In this document: positions 10,838 to 24,244 of the stretch, one piece after another
Position numbering within the stretch: the stretch's first letter is position 1
Layout: each line of letters starts with the position of its first letter
Assembly: GCF_020497125.1 (NCBI RefSeq)
Contig: NW_025422983.1
Location: 1-64,000, forward strand
Source: Mauremys mutica
Taxonomy: Eukaryota > Chordata > Testudines > Geoemydidae
Length of the DNA: 64,000 nt
Direction of reading: 5' to 3'
Program-made: the position numbers and the translations under genes
Notes under the pieces: generated by a model
Databases searched by the model: none
Seen by the model: only the letters and a program-made list of their open reading frames with translations
What the model was told of the DNA's origin: nothing

Positions 10838-11860
10838 TCTGCCTAGAACGAACGCTCCTTGAGTGGGGTGATCCACCTGGAGTAGCTCAAACCTCCAAAG
10901 TGCCTGGCCAGGGGCAGGACATTGGCACAGCAAGGGAGGGGTGTGGCAGTGACATCACAAAGGCCTTTTGCAGGACCTCAGACTATTGGTCCAAGGTGGT
11001 GGGGAGGTGGTGACCTCACAGAGAGATGCTGACATCAGCCAGGCAGGACAAGGGCGAGGGGCCAGGGAAACCTCAGAGACCCCTGTGGCTTTGCTCCAGC
11101 AAGTCTCCTTCTCCAGGTCTCTCTTTGAGGACTGAGAGAGTATTCGGGTTCACGGACGTGAGCGCCACGAGGAACCTCTTTCGAGTTTTCTCCTTCCCTT
11201 TTAGTGATTTTACTAGAAAACAGCTGTCCCTGTTTAGAAGGTAAGAGCCTCCTGGAGGTTTGAAACCTGTTCAGTCTGATCCATCTGGTGAGAGTTGAAT
11301 TCTAGGCATGGAAAACACAAGCTTAAGGAGGCTGAATTTTATTCTGAATTGTATTTGATCCCCACCAGTGAGCTGGGCCATCCTTTGGGCTCTCTGGTGA
11401 GAACCCTCAGCCTCCCATCCTCAGTCTCTACCCTGATTGGCTGAGCAGGGGGTTATTGACAGGGAGGAGAGTCAGGTCCTTGTTGGTCTCTTTTAAGACC
11501 AAGGAAATAAGTCAGAACCAGTTCTATGTTTGATGAATTTTGCTGCTTCTCTATATTAATGGTCTCTGAGCAGTTCATGATTCTCTCTAACATTGCAGTT
11601 CTCCTCAAATACTTGCTGAATAATTCCTGTGCACTGTTGTTGGTCTGGAGCTCATCTGAGAGCACTTTATTCAGGTTATTCAATGTCTGAAATTCAAGAT
11701 CCGATGGTTAGTTTGAAAATCAGAGGTCTTGGGTCCTATTCCCAACTCTGCCACTGACTGGCTGTGTGACCTCAGACAAGTCAATTCTTCTTTCTCACAT
11801 GTAGCTTCTCCCTCTTTCAATGAGAGATAATAATGATCCGCTCCTACCTACCTCACGGTA
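10838..11860 (-). repeat. Inverted copy of the element (right arm)
   Basis: Reverse complement of copy A from 'gcctagaacgaacgctcctt' to 'ataataatgatccgctcc'. It lacks about 215 bp of copy A that includes the (CA)n run. With 8733-9977 it forms a roughly 1-kb-armed inverted repeat. Confidence 0.85.
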
Positions 11861-11865
11861 GGTGG
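11725..11865 (+). mobile_element. MIR/CORE-SINE
   Basis: Contains the MIR core in order: 'ctctgccactgactggctgtgtgacct', a CAAGT-TTCTTC block, and 'ataataatgatc...ctacctacctca'. Reverse-orientation copies are inside 8735-8880 and 35965-36105. Confidence 0.78.
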
Positions 11866-12290
11866 AGGATGGGGATCCATTGGAGAGTGTCACTAGGAGT
11901 AGTGCATAATATGAGGTGTCCTATCACATTTACTCAGAGCAGATTATGACATAATAGAATAGCTGAAATACTCTATTTGATTTGGTTATTTTTAATTTTG
12001 AAATTGTTAAGAGCAGCAATGACTTAGCTCAGACTGAAGCATCTTATCTAATGTTTGAGATCGAAGTGTCTCCTCTTTGTGTGTGATGAGACAATTTAAT
12101 GTACTGTGACAAACAGGAGATGCTTTTGTTTTCCAACAAAATATTTTTGCAAAGAACTTTCATCCCACTTGTTATGATTTCGAGAAACAAACTGGTTTAG
12201 TCTGAATGGGATTTTCTGACAAACGGTTTCAATGAAATTTCCCCACCATCTCGATTCCTGGGCTCCGTCCCTGCCTCTGGGGGTTTGCTG
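11866..12290. other. Spacer without supported feature
   Basis: AT-rich sequence between two SINE copies; nothing recognised. Confidence 0.5.
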
Positions 12291-12299
12291 TTTGTTAGA

Positions 12300-12500
12300 A
12301 CAGGAGTAAGGACTGGTGGCTTCTCTTTCTGGCTCTGCCACTGCCTTGCTGACCCTTGGGTAGGTCACTTCCCTTCTCTATGCCTCAGGCTCCTCCCCAT
12401 CTGTCCAATGGGAACAGGGACAATTCTCGAGCTCTGGGCAGTCGTGAGCCTGAGTGAGAGAAGGGGCGTTAAAGCCCTCTGTGAAGGAGAAAGGGGAGTT
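12300..12500 (+). mobile_element. Second MIR-like SINE
   Basis: Reads 'tggctctgccactgccttgctgaccc...aggtcactt...cctcag...catctgtccaatggg', the MIR core order. A 5'-truncated paralogue begins at 43896. Confidence 0.72.
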
Positions 12501-12739
12501 TCTTGGTGTTTGCACCAAGGAATTCTAAAGTTTGCTAAAATGTCTAGTCTATGGAAACAAGAAATGGTTGGGGCCAAACTTTTTAACCACTGCTTTTTTT
12601 TTAAAGCCCATTCAGGGATGTGAGTCCCTGTCTTTTAGGTACCTGGGGTTCTTTGCCAGCAGGAGAGAAGAGGTTCCTGCCTCCATTTTTGTGGCATTAA
12701 CAAACCATGTGTTGTGCCCCAGTTCTTGTCTGAGATCCC

Positions 12740-13330
12740 TGAAAATGAACATCTTCCCATCCATGAACAAGACAGGACCTATCTTTCAAAGGGGAACAAA
12801 GAGACCCCTGGGACTTACAGACTAGCTAGCCTCACTTCCATAGCTAGAGAGATACTGGAATATATTCTTAAACAATCAGTTTTCCAGCAGCACCTACAAG
12901 ATAATTTGGTTCTTAGGACGAGGGAGCATGGATTTGTCAAGAACAAATCATTCCAAACCAATCCTCTTTCCTTCTTTGGCAGGGTTCCGGGCCTAGTGGA
13001 GGTGGGTAAACAGTAGATGGGATCTATCTCGGGGTTACTAAGGCTTTTGACACAGTCCCGCAGGACATTCTCACAAGCAAACGAGGGAAATGCGGTCTAG
13101 ATGCAATCAGTGTCATGTGGGTGCAGAGCTGGTTGAAAGCCCAGACTCCAAGGGCCCTTCTCCAGGTTTGGCTGTCCAACGGAGAGGGGGCACCTAGTGG
13201 GTCCGGCAGGGATCAGTCCGGGGTCCGGTACTATTCAATAGTTTCATGAATGATTTGGAAGATGGAGTGGAGAGCCTGCTTCCAAAATGTGCAACTGACA
13301 CCAAGCACTTTGGAGCTCAGGACTGGAATT
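12740..13330 (+). mobile_element. CR1 LINE reverse-transcriptase fragment
   Basis: Translation in shifting frames shows CR1 RT landmarks: a 'LASLTSIAREILEYILKQ' segment, then 'GFVKNKS', a 'GVTKAFDTVPQDIL'-like stretch and 'LFNSFMNDLED'. Frames are broken by stops and indels. A shorter paralogue is at 44300-44640. Confidence 0.8.
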
Positions 13331-13539
13331 CAAAACGCCCGTAACAAATTGGAGACTTGGTCTTCTTGAGCCAAACCCCATGGCTGGGCCCCTCTCTCTA
13401 GACTGGGCTGAAGTGAAATCCCAGAGCCAGACACTCCTCCTCCTGGGCAGTGCGCTCCGACCTTGAATGGTCAGATGCTGCTTAGCTCTGTCAGAGCAGC
13501 TGTGGCTGGGGGATTCTCCCAGCACTTTCCAATAGCGGG

Positions 13540-13690
13540 AAGGTACGAAATCCCCATTTGACAGCTGGGGACGGAGCCCTAGAGGGGAGGGGGGGAGCAA
13601 CTTGCCCAGAGTCCCCCAGGAAAAGGAAAACAACCAGCAGTGGAACCAATAGGAAACCCAGCAATGGAACCCAGGAGTCCTGGGAGTGTG
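13540..13690 (-). mobile_element. MIR-derived fragment, minus strand
   Basis: The plus strand reads 'ccccatttgacagctgggga...agcaacttgcccaga', the complement of the MIR core, with a small internal repeat of the 'ggaaacccagcaatggaacc' type. Paralogue at 44845-44955. Confidence 0.65.
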
Positions 13691-13899
13691 CTAGGGTGAC
13701 CAGATGTCCCAATTTTGGGGTCTTTTTCTTATCTAGGATCCTATTACCCCCCACTCCCTGTCCCGATTTTTCACACTCGCTGTCTGGTCACCTTAGGGTG
13801 TAACCATGTGGGGTCCCAGCTGCTCCGTGCCCCCCTCATTGAAGCAGGTGTGCAGGGTTACTGCCCTGGGAAGTGCAGGGCACCAGTGGCCATGGGGCT

Positions 13900-15255
13900 G
13901 GCTGCAGGCAGGGCAGGAGCTGGCTGGAGGTAAGGTCTGACTGCAGGCAAGGGGTGCGGGGCTGGCTGGAGACAGGGGTGTGCGGGACTGGCTGGCTTCA
14001 GGCAGGGGTGAGTGGCAGGGGGTGTGGCAGGAGTTGGCTGGAGACAGGGCAGGGGGTGTGGAAGGGGCTGGCTGTGGGCAGGGGGTGTAGAGCTGGCTGC
14101 AGACAGGGCAGGGAGGATGTGGCTGGTGCGGGCAGGGCAGAGGGTGCAGGGCTGCAGGCAGGGCGTGGGGTGCGGGGCTGGCCGCAGACAGGGGCTGGCT
14201 GGAGGCAGGGTGTGGGGTGCGGGGCTGGCTGCAGACGGGCTGGCTGCGGGCAGGGCAGGGGGTGCGGGGCTGGCTGCAGATGGGCTGGCTGCGGGCAGGG
14301 CAGGGGGTCCGGGGCTGGCTGCAGATGGGGGCTGGCTGCGGGCAGGGCAGGAGGTGCGGGGCTGGCCGCAGACAGGGGCTGGCTGCGGGCAGGGCAGGGG
14401 GTGCGGGGCTGGCTGCAGGCAGGGCAGGGGGGTGCAGCAGGGGTTGGCTGGAGCCGGGGCATGCGCGGCTGGCTGGAGATGGGCTGGTGCGGGCAGGGCA
14501 GGGGGTACAGGGCTGACCGCAGACAGGGTCTAGCTGCGGGCAGGGCGTGGGGTGCGGGGCTGGCTGCAGGCAGGGGCTGGCTGCGGGCAGGGCAGGGGGT
14601 GCGGGGCTGGCCGCAGACAGGGGCTGGCTGCGGGCAGGGCAGGGGGTGCGGGGCTGGCTGCAGGCAGGGCAGGGGGGTGCAGCAGGGGTTGGCTGGAGCC
14701 GGGGCATGCGCGGCTGGCTGGAGACAGGTGCTGGTGCGGGCAGGGCAGGGGGTACAGGGCTGACCGCAGACAGGGTCTGGCTGCGGGCAGGGCATGGGGT
14801 GCGGGGCTGGCTGCAGACAGGGGCTGGCTGCAGGCAGGGCAGGGGGTGCGGGGCTAGCTGCAGACAGGGGCTGGCTGCGGGCAGGGCAGGGGGTGTGGGG
14901 CTGGCCAGAGGCAGGGGCTGGCTGCGGGCAGGGCAGGGGGTGCGGGGCTGGCAGCAGACGGGGCTGGCAGCGGGCAGGGCAGGGGGTGCGGGGCTGGCTG
15001 CAGGCAGGGCAGGGGGTGCAGGGCTGGCCGCAGACAGGGGCTGGCTGCAGGCAGGGCATGGGGTGCGGGGCTGGCTGCAGGCAGGGGCTGGCTGTGGGCA
15101 GGGCAGGGTTGCAGAGCTGGCTGCGGGCAGGGCAGGGGGTGCGGGGCTGGCTGGAGGCAGGGCAGGGGGGTTCAGCAGGGGCTGGCTGGAGCCAGGGCGT
15201 GCGGGGCTGGCTGGAGACAGGGGCTGGCTGCAGGGAGGGCAGGGGGTGGAGGGCT
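13900..15255 (+). repeat. G-rich minisatellite, ~47-bp units with a ~245-bp higher-order repeat
   Basis: Units read roughly 'gggctggctgcgggcagggcagggggtgc...' with successive starts near 14243, 14288, 14335 and 14382. The block around 14401-14550 recurs about 245 bp later at 14646-14795, including an identical 'gagccggggcatgcgcggct'. The plus strand is strongly G-rich and each unit carries several runs of three or more G. Frames of up to 509 codons on the minus and 296 on the plus strand are repeat translations, not genes. The array ends exactly where duplication unit 1 begins. Confidence 0.92.
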
Positions 15256-17375
15256 GCTGAAAATGTACTGAGCGGTATTTTAAGGTGAAGATAACACCAT
15301 GGTTACCAGGTGACTGGCACATCCTGGGTTAAAGAAAGGAAGGGACCTGGAGTTAATAGTCTGAAGTATTTGTGTTACCAGCCCTGTCACTGTCTGACCC
15401 CTCCTTCAGTGCGGAGCAGGTGTGTACGTTGCTGTGTGGAACGCACAGACTCCTGCAGAGCAAGGGCAGCTGTTTCCATGGCAGAGAGCCTGGCACTTAG
15501 GAGACTTTCTTGACTTACTGTTTTGAAGCAATTCAGTAAAATAACGGTGGAGCTACAATGTCCGGTCCAAAATTTCAGCCCCCCCTGGTGCAAAAACACT
15601 ATTTTAGGATCTAAACAGGAGGCTTCCAGCACTAGGACACCTGACCAGAGAGCTCAGTGGGGGCGTAACAGCTGCTGACTCTGAGGGTCCTGGGCAAAAT
15701 CCACTTGGAGGTGGAGGCGTTTCGATTTATTTGATCGATAATGAGGAAGGCGAAGATTTAATCCCAGGTATTTTTAGTAAATGTCATGGTCAGATCACGG
15801 GCAAAACCCAAAAGCTCATTGCCCATGACCCGGCCATGACTTATACCATAAATACCCCGCATTGAATCGTGGGGAGGGAGGCCCAGGGGGTCCGTGGCAC
15901 CAGCTGTGGGCGCAGGGAGTCCAGGGGGCCCGTGGCACCATGTACGGGGGGAGAAGCCCCGGGGACCCACTGCCACTCCAGATGCTGCCAGGTCAGGGGA
16001 GCCCCAGAGGCCAGCCCTGCTCCGGCCACCTCGGGACAGGTGCCAGGAGCCACTGAGCTGTGGCTGCTCCTGCCACCCTTGGAACCACTGCTCAAGCTGT
16101 CCCCAGGCCAGCTGCTGGGGCAGCCACGGAGTCAGCCGCAGTGGCCACTCCAGAAGCCACAGAATCTATGACTTGTGCAGCCTCCGTGACACAGAGGGAT
16201 CCCTAATAAAGAGACAAACCCCTCCCTGCTGTGACTGCAGTTCCTGGAAGGAAAGAGAAGAACAGAAAGTGACGAGAGAAGGAAAGAGAGAGACTCCCTG
16301 TCACCTCTCTCCCCTGCTCCCTCCCCCTTGTATTCTGTAACCCCATCTCACTGGGTTCCCTGTGCTGGTGCCATGGGGGTGACACTAGAGTTCTGGGGAT
16401 TTGGGGGGAGGGGAAGGGGGCTCTTCACTTCTCAGCATTTCACACAAATTTGTCTTTGGGCTGAAATTTCTCCTGTGAGGCCTCTCAGTCAGAGCTGTAC
16501 CCCACCCCCTTCAGTGGGGGGGGGGGGTGTAAATTGCAGAGCAGGCAGAGAAGTCGCCCATAAAGGTTCATATTGTTCTGGTGACTGGTTCTGACCGGGG
16601 TCACATGTCCTCTGACACAGGCTCATGTGCACAACATGGGAGCTCTGGCTTGTCCTAAATGCTGTAGAGTGAGAGTTCCTGGATAGGGCAGGGGAGAGGG
16701 AGCAAGAGGAGAAAGGCAGAGACATTGGAGACGAGGAATTGGGGGGCGAAGAAGGAGAGAACAGAGAGACAATAAATGATTGAAGCAGAACAGGTGTCCC
16801 AACTCCATCTTGCTCATCACAGGTGTTCAGAGAGACAGGAAGTTGCAGGTTTTCCAGTGTCAAGTCTAAACTTTGATTCTAACAATGTGCGTTGAAATAT
16901 CAAGGGGATCTCCACATACCTGATCTCTTCCCTCTCCCCTTTTTTGTATTAATTTTTATTTTGACGTGTTTGGCTTAACCGTGATCGTCTCTTTCCCCAC
17001 CTGTATTGCAACTTGGGGTTTATGTTTATTGTGCCTCCCTGTTGTTCATGTCATTATAATTGTAACAGCAAAGGAACCTGCAGGAGCAAAAACTGACTGA
17101 AAACTTCATTTCCCCATCATGCCGGAACATCCTACAAACAGCTCACACAGCTGGAATCATAACACACAAGGCCAGGGGATGGGAGATGCAGGTTTCCAAG
17201 TGTTCTGTCTTTCTCAGATGACACATTCCAGCCCCTTGTGTGCCTCCATCCTGTATGACCTGCTGGACTTTGACACATTTATTGTCTCATTCTATAGATA
17301 ATGTGATTGTAACACAATGTGACTGAAATTAAACCACTTCCAGATGAGGAAACAACAGAAGAGAAAAGCCATTAT

Positions 17376-17447
17376 TGCATTGACTGAGAATCAAACCCAG
17401 CTGAAGTGCTTAGAAAGCACCCATGCACACCACTATACCACCAATGC
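17376..17447 (-). tRNA. tRNA-Gly-like gene with anticodon TCT
   Basis: A 72-nt cloverleaf with the tRNA-Gly(TCC) body (GCATTGGTGGTATAGTGGTG start; GCATTGG / TCAATGC acceptor). The anticodon stem GGTGC/GCACT is a compensated change from GCTGC/GCAGT. The loop is TTTCTAA, giving TCT, which would read arginine AGA. The B box is TTTGATT, with the CpG lost. A T4 run follows on the minus strand (gcttttctc). It is paralogous to 51686-51757. It may be a pseudogene; stems are intact. Confidence 0.72.
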
Positions 17448-18239
17448 ATCTGGCAGGAGTAGCTTTCCTGCAGGCTGTGTGTGCTGGCAATGGGGTGACA
17501 CATGACCACAGAGTTAGTGAGCAGGTGGATGGGCTGGAAACTGCCTGACAGCTGGGAGCAGAGTTAGGATCCCAGAGTGACTGAAAGGGGGCAATGGTGA
17601 AAACAGATCTCACTGGGAGCTGGCCCCACACCCGCCCCGCCCCTAGGAGAGGGGAACTGAAGCTCAACTTCAATCACAGAAAAATCTTCCCTGAGAAGGA
17701 AGGGGACAGCTTGTTTTAAAGACCAGGTTTGTGTTTGTTCCTGCTACACACGGAGGGGCTGGGTAGTGCTGATTCCAGCCCCCAGACTCTGGGAGGATAA
17801 GGAACAAATTCAGGCTGCCAGTGACCTGCAGGAGGGAGATGATCTTTTGACAGTGACTGATGCTTCGTCCTAAAGGCCTTTGTCTGCCCCCTTCCAGTGA
17901 CTGTTTGGCACAGGAATGCAGCCCCCACTCCAGGGTCTCTCCTGGGGAAATAATGTTTCTGTGCAAAACACCAAAGCTTTTAACAGAAAGGAAGAAAAGG
18001 AAATGGCCACATGATGGGACTAGGACATAAGGAATGAAACACAAGATCCTTCTCCATGTGCATTGACTTTTAACCTTGTATTGACTATGACACTAGAATT
18101 GAAGATTTAATATTATAAATGAATGAGTCTAAACCTGAGGTTGTGGTTTTCACATTGGATTTTCTAACTCAGTTCCCAATGCTCTTCTAGAAAGGCCTCC
18201 AGGCTGCCTGCCCAGCCCAGCAAAAGTGGCCAGGAGAAA

Positions 18240-18450
18240 GCCCACACTGCTGCTCTTTCAGGTAGTTGAAGGCTGCTATCAAACCCCCCTCACTCCGTCA
18301 GTCCTCAGTCTGTGGCAGTGCATAGGATTCTTCCGTCCTAAGTGCAGGACTCTGCACTTCTCCTTGTTGAACCTCCTCAGATTTCTTTTGGCCCAATCCT
18401 CCAATTTGTCTAGGTCACTCTGGACCCAAACCCTGTCCTCCAGCGCTTGG
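18240..18450 (-). mobile_element. CR1 LINE internal fragment
   Basis: Plus strand reads 'gtgcaggactctgcacttct..ccttgttgaac' and 'caatttgtctaggtcactct', the complement of a CR1 segment. The same copy is at about 52890-53130, so it predates the duplication. Confidence 0.65.
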
Positions 18451-18901
18451 ATTCTTTACATGCTTTCACAGAGCAAAGAGCACATGTTCCATGATTTCAT
18501 AGGGCAGAGTTTTGTGCTATTGGGAGCTTTCCCTGTGTGGATTTGACAGGTGGATCAACACAGAGACACATTGTGACCCTTCTCAGGGTGCTGAGGACTG
18601 TGAGTCTCCCTGTTGCCACCTGCCACAAGGAAGAGGAAGTTTTACATTTGGCAGCTGGATGTTAGTGACCAAACTCACCAGCCTGCTGGAACTCAAGGAC
18701 CCTCCTCTGAGCTACAGCAGCCACCTTAACCCTTGAGTTCCTTCAATGTGTCCCCCTCTGGGGTCCAGCCCGGATCACCAGATACCTGGTGAAATCCCAG
18801 ATCCTCTCTTCCCCAAGTATCCCAGGTTACTAGTTTTACTGTGGACCATTGCTACTGTATCTCACACAGCACCTGAGTACAGTTATTGAACAAGCAAAAA
18901 A

Positions 18902-18907
18902 TTTATT
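18902..18907 (-). terminator. Candidate polyadenylation signal of zinc-finger gene 1
   Basis: AATAAA on the minus strand, about 275 nt beyond the stop codon at 19181, in conserved 3' flank shared with gene 2. Confidence 0.55.
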
Positions 18908-19180
18908 TCACAACGGATAGAGATTTAAACAAACAAACGTGAGTGATGGAAACCAACTGTGACCAACTAAACAAAGGCAGAAAGTGATAGAATAGAAAGG
19001 CCAGCACAAAAAACAGAGAGAGGAACAATAAGATACTAAAAGGACAATGGTTGGAACTCTCCATTTCTCTCAGTCTTTGGAGTGATGGGTAGTAGAGCTG
19101 TAGCAACAGTTGAGGAACCAGGGTAAATTAAATATAAGGTCTGAGCTGCTAGTGAAGCATTTTCCACACTCACGGCATTC

Positions 19181-20287
<1,107 letters not shown>

Positions 20288-20577
20288 TCAAATAAAAATC
20301 AGGAGCTGAACTCCCCCAAACTCTTCCCCCAAATAGGAGAGAGGAGGGGGATGAATTCAGCCTTCATATCCCATCCAAATACGCAGGGGGAAGGGAGGAA
20401 GCTACTGCCTGGTGTCTGCTAGGATCTATAGGAAGCCATGAACTATATTTACCCTGAGGATATGACCCCTGCTAGGGACAATAATGAACCGAGAGACCTC
20501 CCCAAGAGCTTTGTAGGGAATCCCAGATGTTTCCTTCAGGCACTTACAGATTCTGAGGTGGTTTAATGTTTCCTCAC

Positions 20578-20682
20578 CTGTGCAGGAAGATCTCAGGATC
20601 TCTCTTTCCTCTGACCGCTGGAGGTCTGGGACCCATGGCTCTTCCCCTTGTTCCAGCTGGGAGATCACATCAAGTTGGAAAA
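20578..20682 (-). CDS. KRAB-B exon, zinc-finger gene 1
   Basis: A 105-nt exon, phase 1 at both ends, encoding [20 protein letters not shown] and on to CTG. This is the KRAB-B box (consensus ..[12 protein letters not shown]). Acceptor: TTTCTAG before 20682; donor: CAG|GTGAGG at 20578/20577. KRAB-B supports KRAB-A in co-repressor binding. Its paralogue in unit 2 is 54825-54929. Confidence 0.9.
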
Positions 20683-20869
20683 CTAGAAACCCTGCTCAGA
20701 TGAAAGAAAACAAAGGAGTTCAGTTGATTTCATAAGACTTGGTCATAAAAAAACATTCTATTAATTTAACTTCAGTGCTTAGTGTGACCTGGTGCGGCAG
20801 GGGCAGTTCTCACTGAAAATGCCAAAGTTAGGACAGGCTGAAAAAGGGAGAGCAGATGCTCCCAAAACT

Positions 20870-22300
20870 GATGGTTAACACTGAAGTTAAACTCACCGAC
20901 CAGTCACCAACTGTGCTTCTGATCCCCCACACGGGTTATCGAGAAGCTGAAAAAAGAAATCACACAGCCCCCTTTATTGCAACCCAGTTCTCTGACTCCC
21001 AATCAGCAACTAGGTCCAGTACAGTGAGAGGTTATTTAAAAACTCTGCTCACATAAACAGTGTTCCTCTGACCCCAAAGAGTCACCCACATCACCAGGTC
21101 AGTATAGGTTTGGATATTACCCAAAATTCCATCCTTCCAGCCAATCCTTTAGCATCTAAACTAAAGGTTTAAACAAAAGAAAGACAGAAAGAAGTTAAAT
21201 GGGAAAGCAGTCAGATACATTCCAAAATGGATATCTCAGGTTCTTAGCAGTATTGGTGAGTTGCTGGCTTGAAAGTCTGTCCGGAACACATCCATAGCTT
21301 GGATGGGTCATTCAGTCCTTTGTTCCAGGGTTCAGTTTGTAGAGAAGTTGCTCCAGATGTAGAAAGGGGGATTGAAGACAAAATGGAGATGATGCAGCTG
21401 CCCTTTACATTCCTTTTGCCATGTGGCCTGTACTTCCTGTGTCCCAAACACAAGTTTCACAGCACGTGGCATGGAAAAGCCTTGGAGTTCTCATTACACA
21501 GGCATATCCCAGCATGTCTTGCTGACTCAATAGGTGTATCCCCTTGGTCCTTTCCATGGGCTCATTGTACAGATGATGACCCTGAATGGGCCATCAAACA
21601 GGCTAGGCAGTGTTGATGCTAATATGTCTGGGGGTGTCACCCAGAAACACTGCACAAGTCTGGAAATACAGATATACCCTACATATCTATAACACAATAC
21701 AAAGGTGATACAAACGTAGAAACAAAATTATCATACTTGGCAAATCATAACATTTTCACTGACACCTTACATGGCATATCTAGCACGATTCATTGCAATT
21801 TTATCAGATTATATTATTATTTTATTATTAATACCAAAGTGTCTCACAATTCCATACAGTGTCACACTTGGGAAACCAGTGAATTCCCAGGACCAGTTCC
21901 CCAGGGCCTTGAAGATGCTGAACACTATGCTTATGAGGGATTGAAATACCCACATATCTGCTGGGAACACACACACAGACACTGTGTCAGTCTATACCCC
22001 TGTGTTCACACTTCTAGAAAATTATGATCAATTTTGTACGCAGTATGGCTTGTGAGGTATCATTTCAAAACACATAACCTACTGAATATTATCCTCCTGT
22101 TAAAATGTGTAGTAACACTGTATGTAAAGTTATGAGATTTTACAGTATGATATTACTGAAAAAGTTACAATTCTGGGGAACACCTACAGAGCAGTTCCTC
22201 AGAGATAGGAAGGCAAACAGCTGATCAAACAGCCATTCTCCTGCAGGGGGAAGGTGTGAAGACATTTACATTCCATTGCAATCCAAACCAGTGATGAGTT
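20870..22300 (-). mobile_element. LTR-type repeats in the KRAB-A/KRAB-B intron
   Basis: Includes a minus-strand repeat with AATAAA near 20968 (plus 'cctttattgcaaccc') and, from about 22000, plus-strand sequence of the dispersed family seen at 5600 and 24245. Most of it is shared with 55110-56318, so it inserted before the duplication. Exact ends are unclear. Confidence 0.5.
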
Positions 22301-22735
22301 GTGTCATCTGTAATCCTGGGTGAGATTCAGTGTTCTGCTGCTGGAGCTCCCCTGTCTGGATATCCCCAGCCAGCATTCAAGGCCGCACCGAGTGTCTGTG
22401 TGATAAGTCACCCTGGACCAGCAGCTCTGACTCCAGCCACCTGCTTGTTACATACCAAGCCCATTCTGGTTTGGGTAGAGAAGGCTCAGGGTTTGAGAGA
22501 AGGCCGGGGGTAGGAAGCTTCTATTCATTATGCTGGACCTAACCCCCAGTTTTACTTGAGTAAAGAGGAGATATTTGGCACTGTGTGATACTGCTCCTGT
22601 GCTCTGTTCCCAAAGTGTTCTGCAGCTTGGGAGGGTCTCTGGTAGTGTGTGTGTGTCACTGGCATATTGGGATGATGCTGAAACAGGACAGAGTAGAGGT
22701 GGCATTGTGGGGGTGGCATGAACCTTCACTCTTCA

Positions 22736-22942
<207 letters not shown>

Positions 22943-23559
22943 TCACAACCCCACTATTCACGGAACAGCAGCACCAGGTAAATGGAAGCTCCGGGAGGCA
23001 CATGTTAACAGAGTCCCACCTCACTTAGCTTAGAGCAGCCAGGAGGCATCAGAGGGTAGAAAGAGAGAACCTTTGTGTCTCCCAGCTGACAGACGGAGGC
23101 AGGATCTTCACATTTATCACATAGCTACTAGCCAGAGCTTGATATAGGAGATGGGGCTGTCTCTGGACCCTACTGGTGTCTCCCTGGTAGGAATCCCAAC
23201 GCTCTCCAAATTAAATATATGGAAGAAAGGGGAAGTCAATAGTAAAGAATAGAAGTTAGAAGGTCAGATTTGTAGAAAACTGGTAAAGAAAGCTATCAGA
23301 AATCAATGACCAATGAATGACAATAAGAAGGAAGATTTTAAAAGTATATTAAGTGCAAACTTAATCCTAACAATGGTACTTTACTAATAGAAATGGCAGA
23401 ATTATCAAAAATAATGCAGAAGAGATAAAAGTCCTCAATAAATATTTCTCTCCTGGATTTGGAGAAAAACAGATGATGTACTCGTATCATAAGATGTTGA
23501 TGGCGACACTCTTTCCATTCCAACAAGAAGTCATGAGGACATTAAACAGTAGCTATTAA

Positions 23560-24110
23560 AGTCAGACATGTTTAAATCAGCGGGTCCAGATAACTTGTAT
23601 CCAAGACTTTCTAAAAGACCTGAAGTCTGACATCTATATTCATCAAGAGAATGGAGCAGCCAATACTGGATTTCATTCATTAATAAAGAATCAAAGAAGG
23701 GTAATATGATTAGTGCTCACTAACGAAGGTTTAGAGAAAATAGAGCTTATCAAACTAACGGGATATCCTTACTGGAGGAGATCAAAAGTTTGGTTGCAGC
23801 TAATAGTATTGATGTAATATACCTAAACTTCTGAAAGGGATATGACTTGATCAGCACAATATTTTTACTAAAAAAACTAGAATGATACAAAATAAACACG
23901 GCATACATTAAATAGATTAAAAACTGTGATAGTAAATGGGGAACCAGGGTCGAGTGGATTTCTTTCTAGCAGGTTCCCGCAGGGATTGGTTCTTGGCCCT
24001 GTGCTATTTAACATTCTTATCCATGACCTAAAAGATTGTATAAAATCATCACTTATAAAGTTTGCAGTTGCCACAACGATTGGGGTTGTGAGTAGAATGA
24101 AGTGTGAGTA
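23560..24110 (+). mobile_element. CR1 LINE reverse-transcriptase fragment
   Basis: Broken frames carry CR1 RT landmarks, e.g. 'SRFPQGLVLGPVLFNILIHD' (fingers/palm) after a 'KSAGPDNLYPRL' segment. Decayed by stops and indels. It lies in an intron of gene 1, opposite in sense. Confidence 0.78.
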
Positions 24111-24244
24111 GATTCAGGCTCCATCACTGGGAGTCTGGGAAGTTGTCCCAGCCCTGGCTGGAGGGTTATTTCCTGTTCCACAAAGAGGGGAAGTTCCATT
24201 CCCAACTCCTGTGCCTTGAAATTAGGCCCTATCTGACACTACAC

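Noticed and set aside
13793..15322. 509-codon minus-strand and 296-codon plus-strand open frames
   Set aside because: They are translations of the 47-bp G-rich minisatellite; both strands and several frames are open, with proline/alanine or glycine-rich repeats and no domain.
15645..15715. tRNA-like segment (gagctcagtggg...gggtcctgggcaaaatcc), also at 50105-50165
   Set aside because: A and B boxes are vaguely tRNA-like but no acceptor or anticodon stem pairs. Could be an ancient relic; too weak to list.
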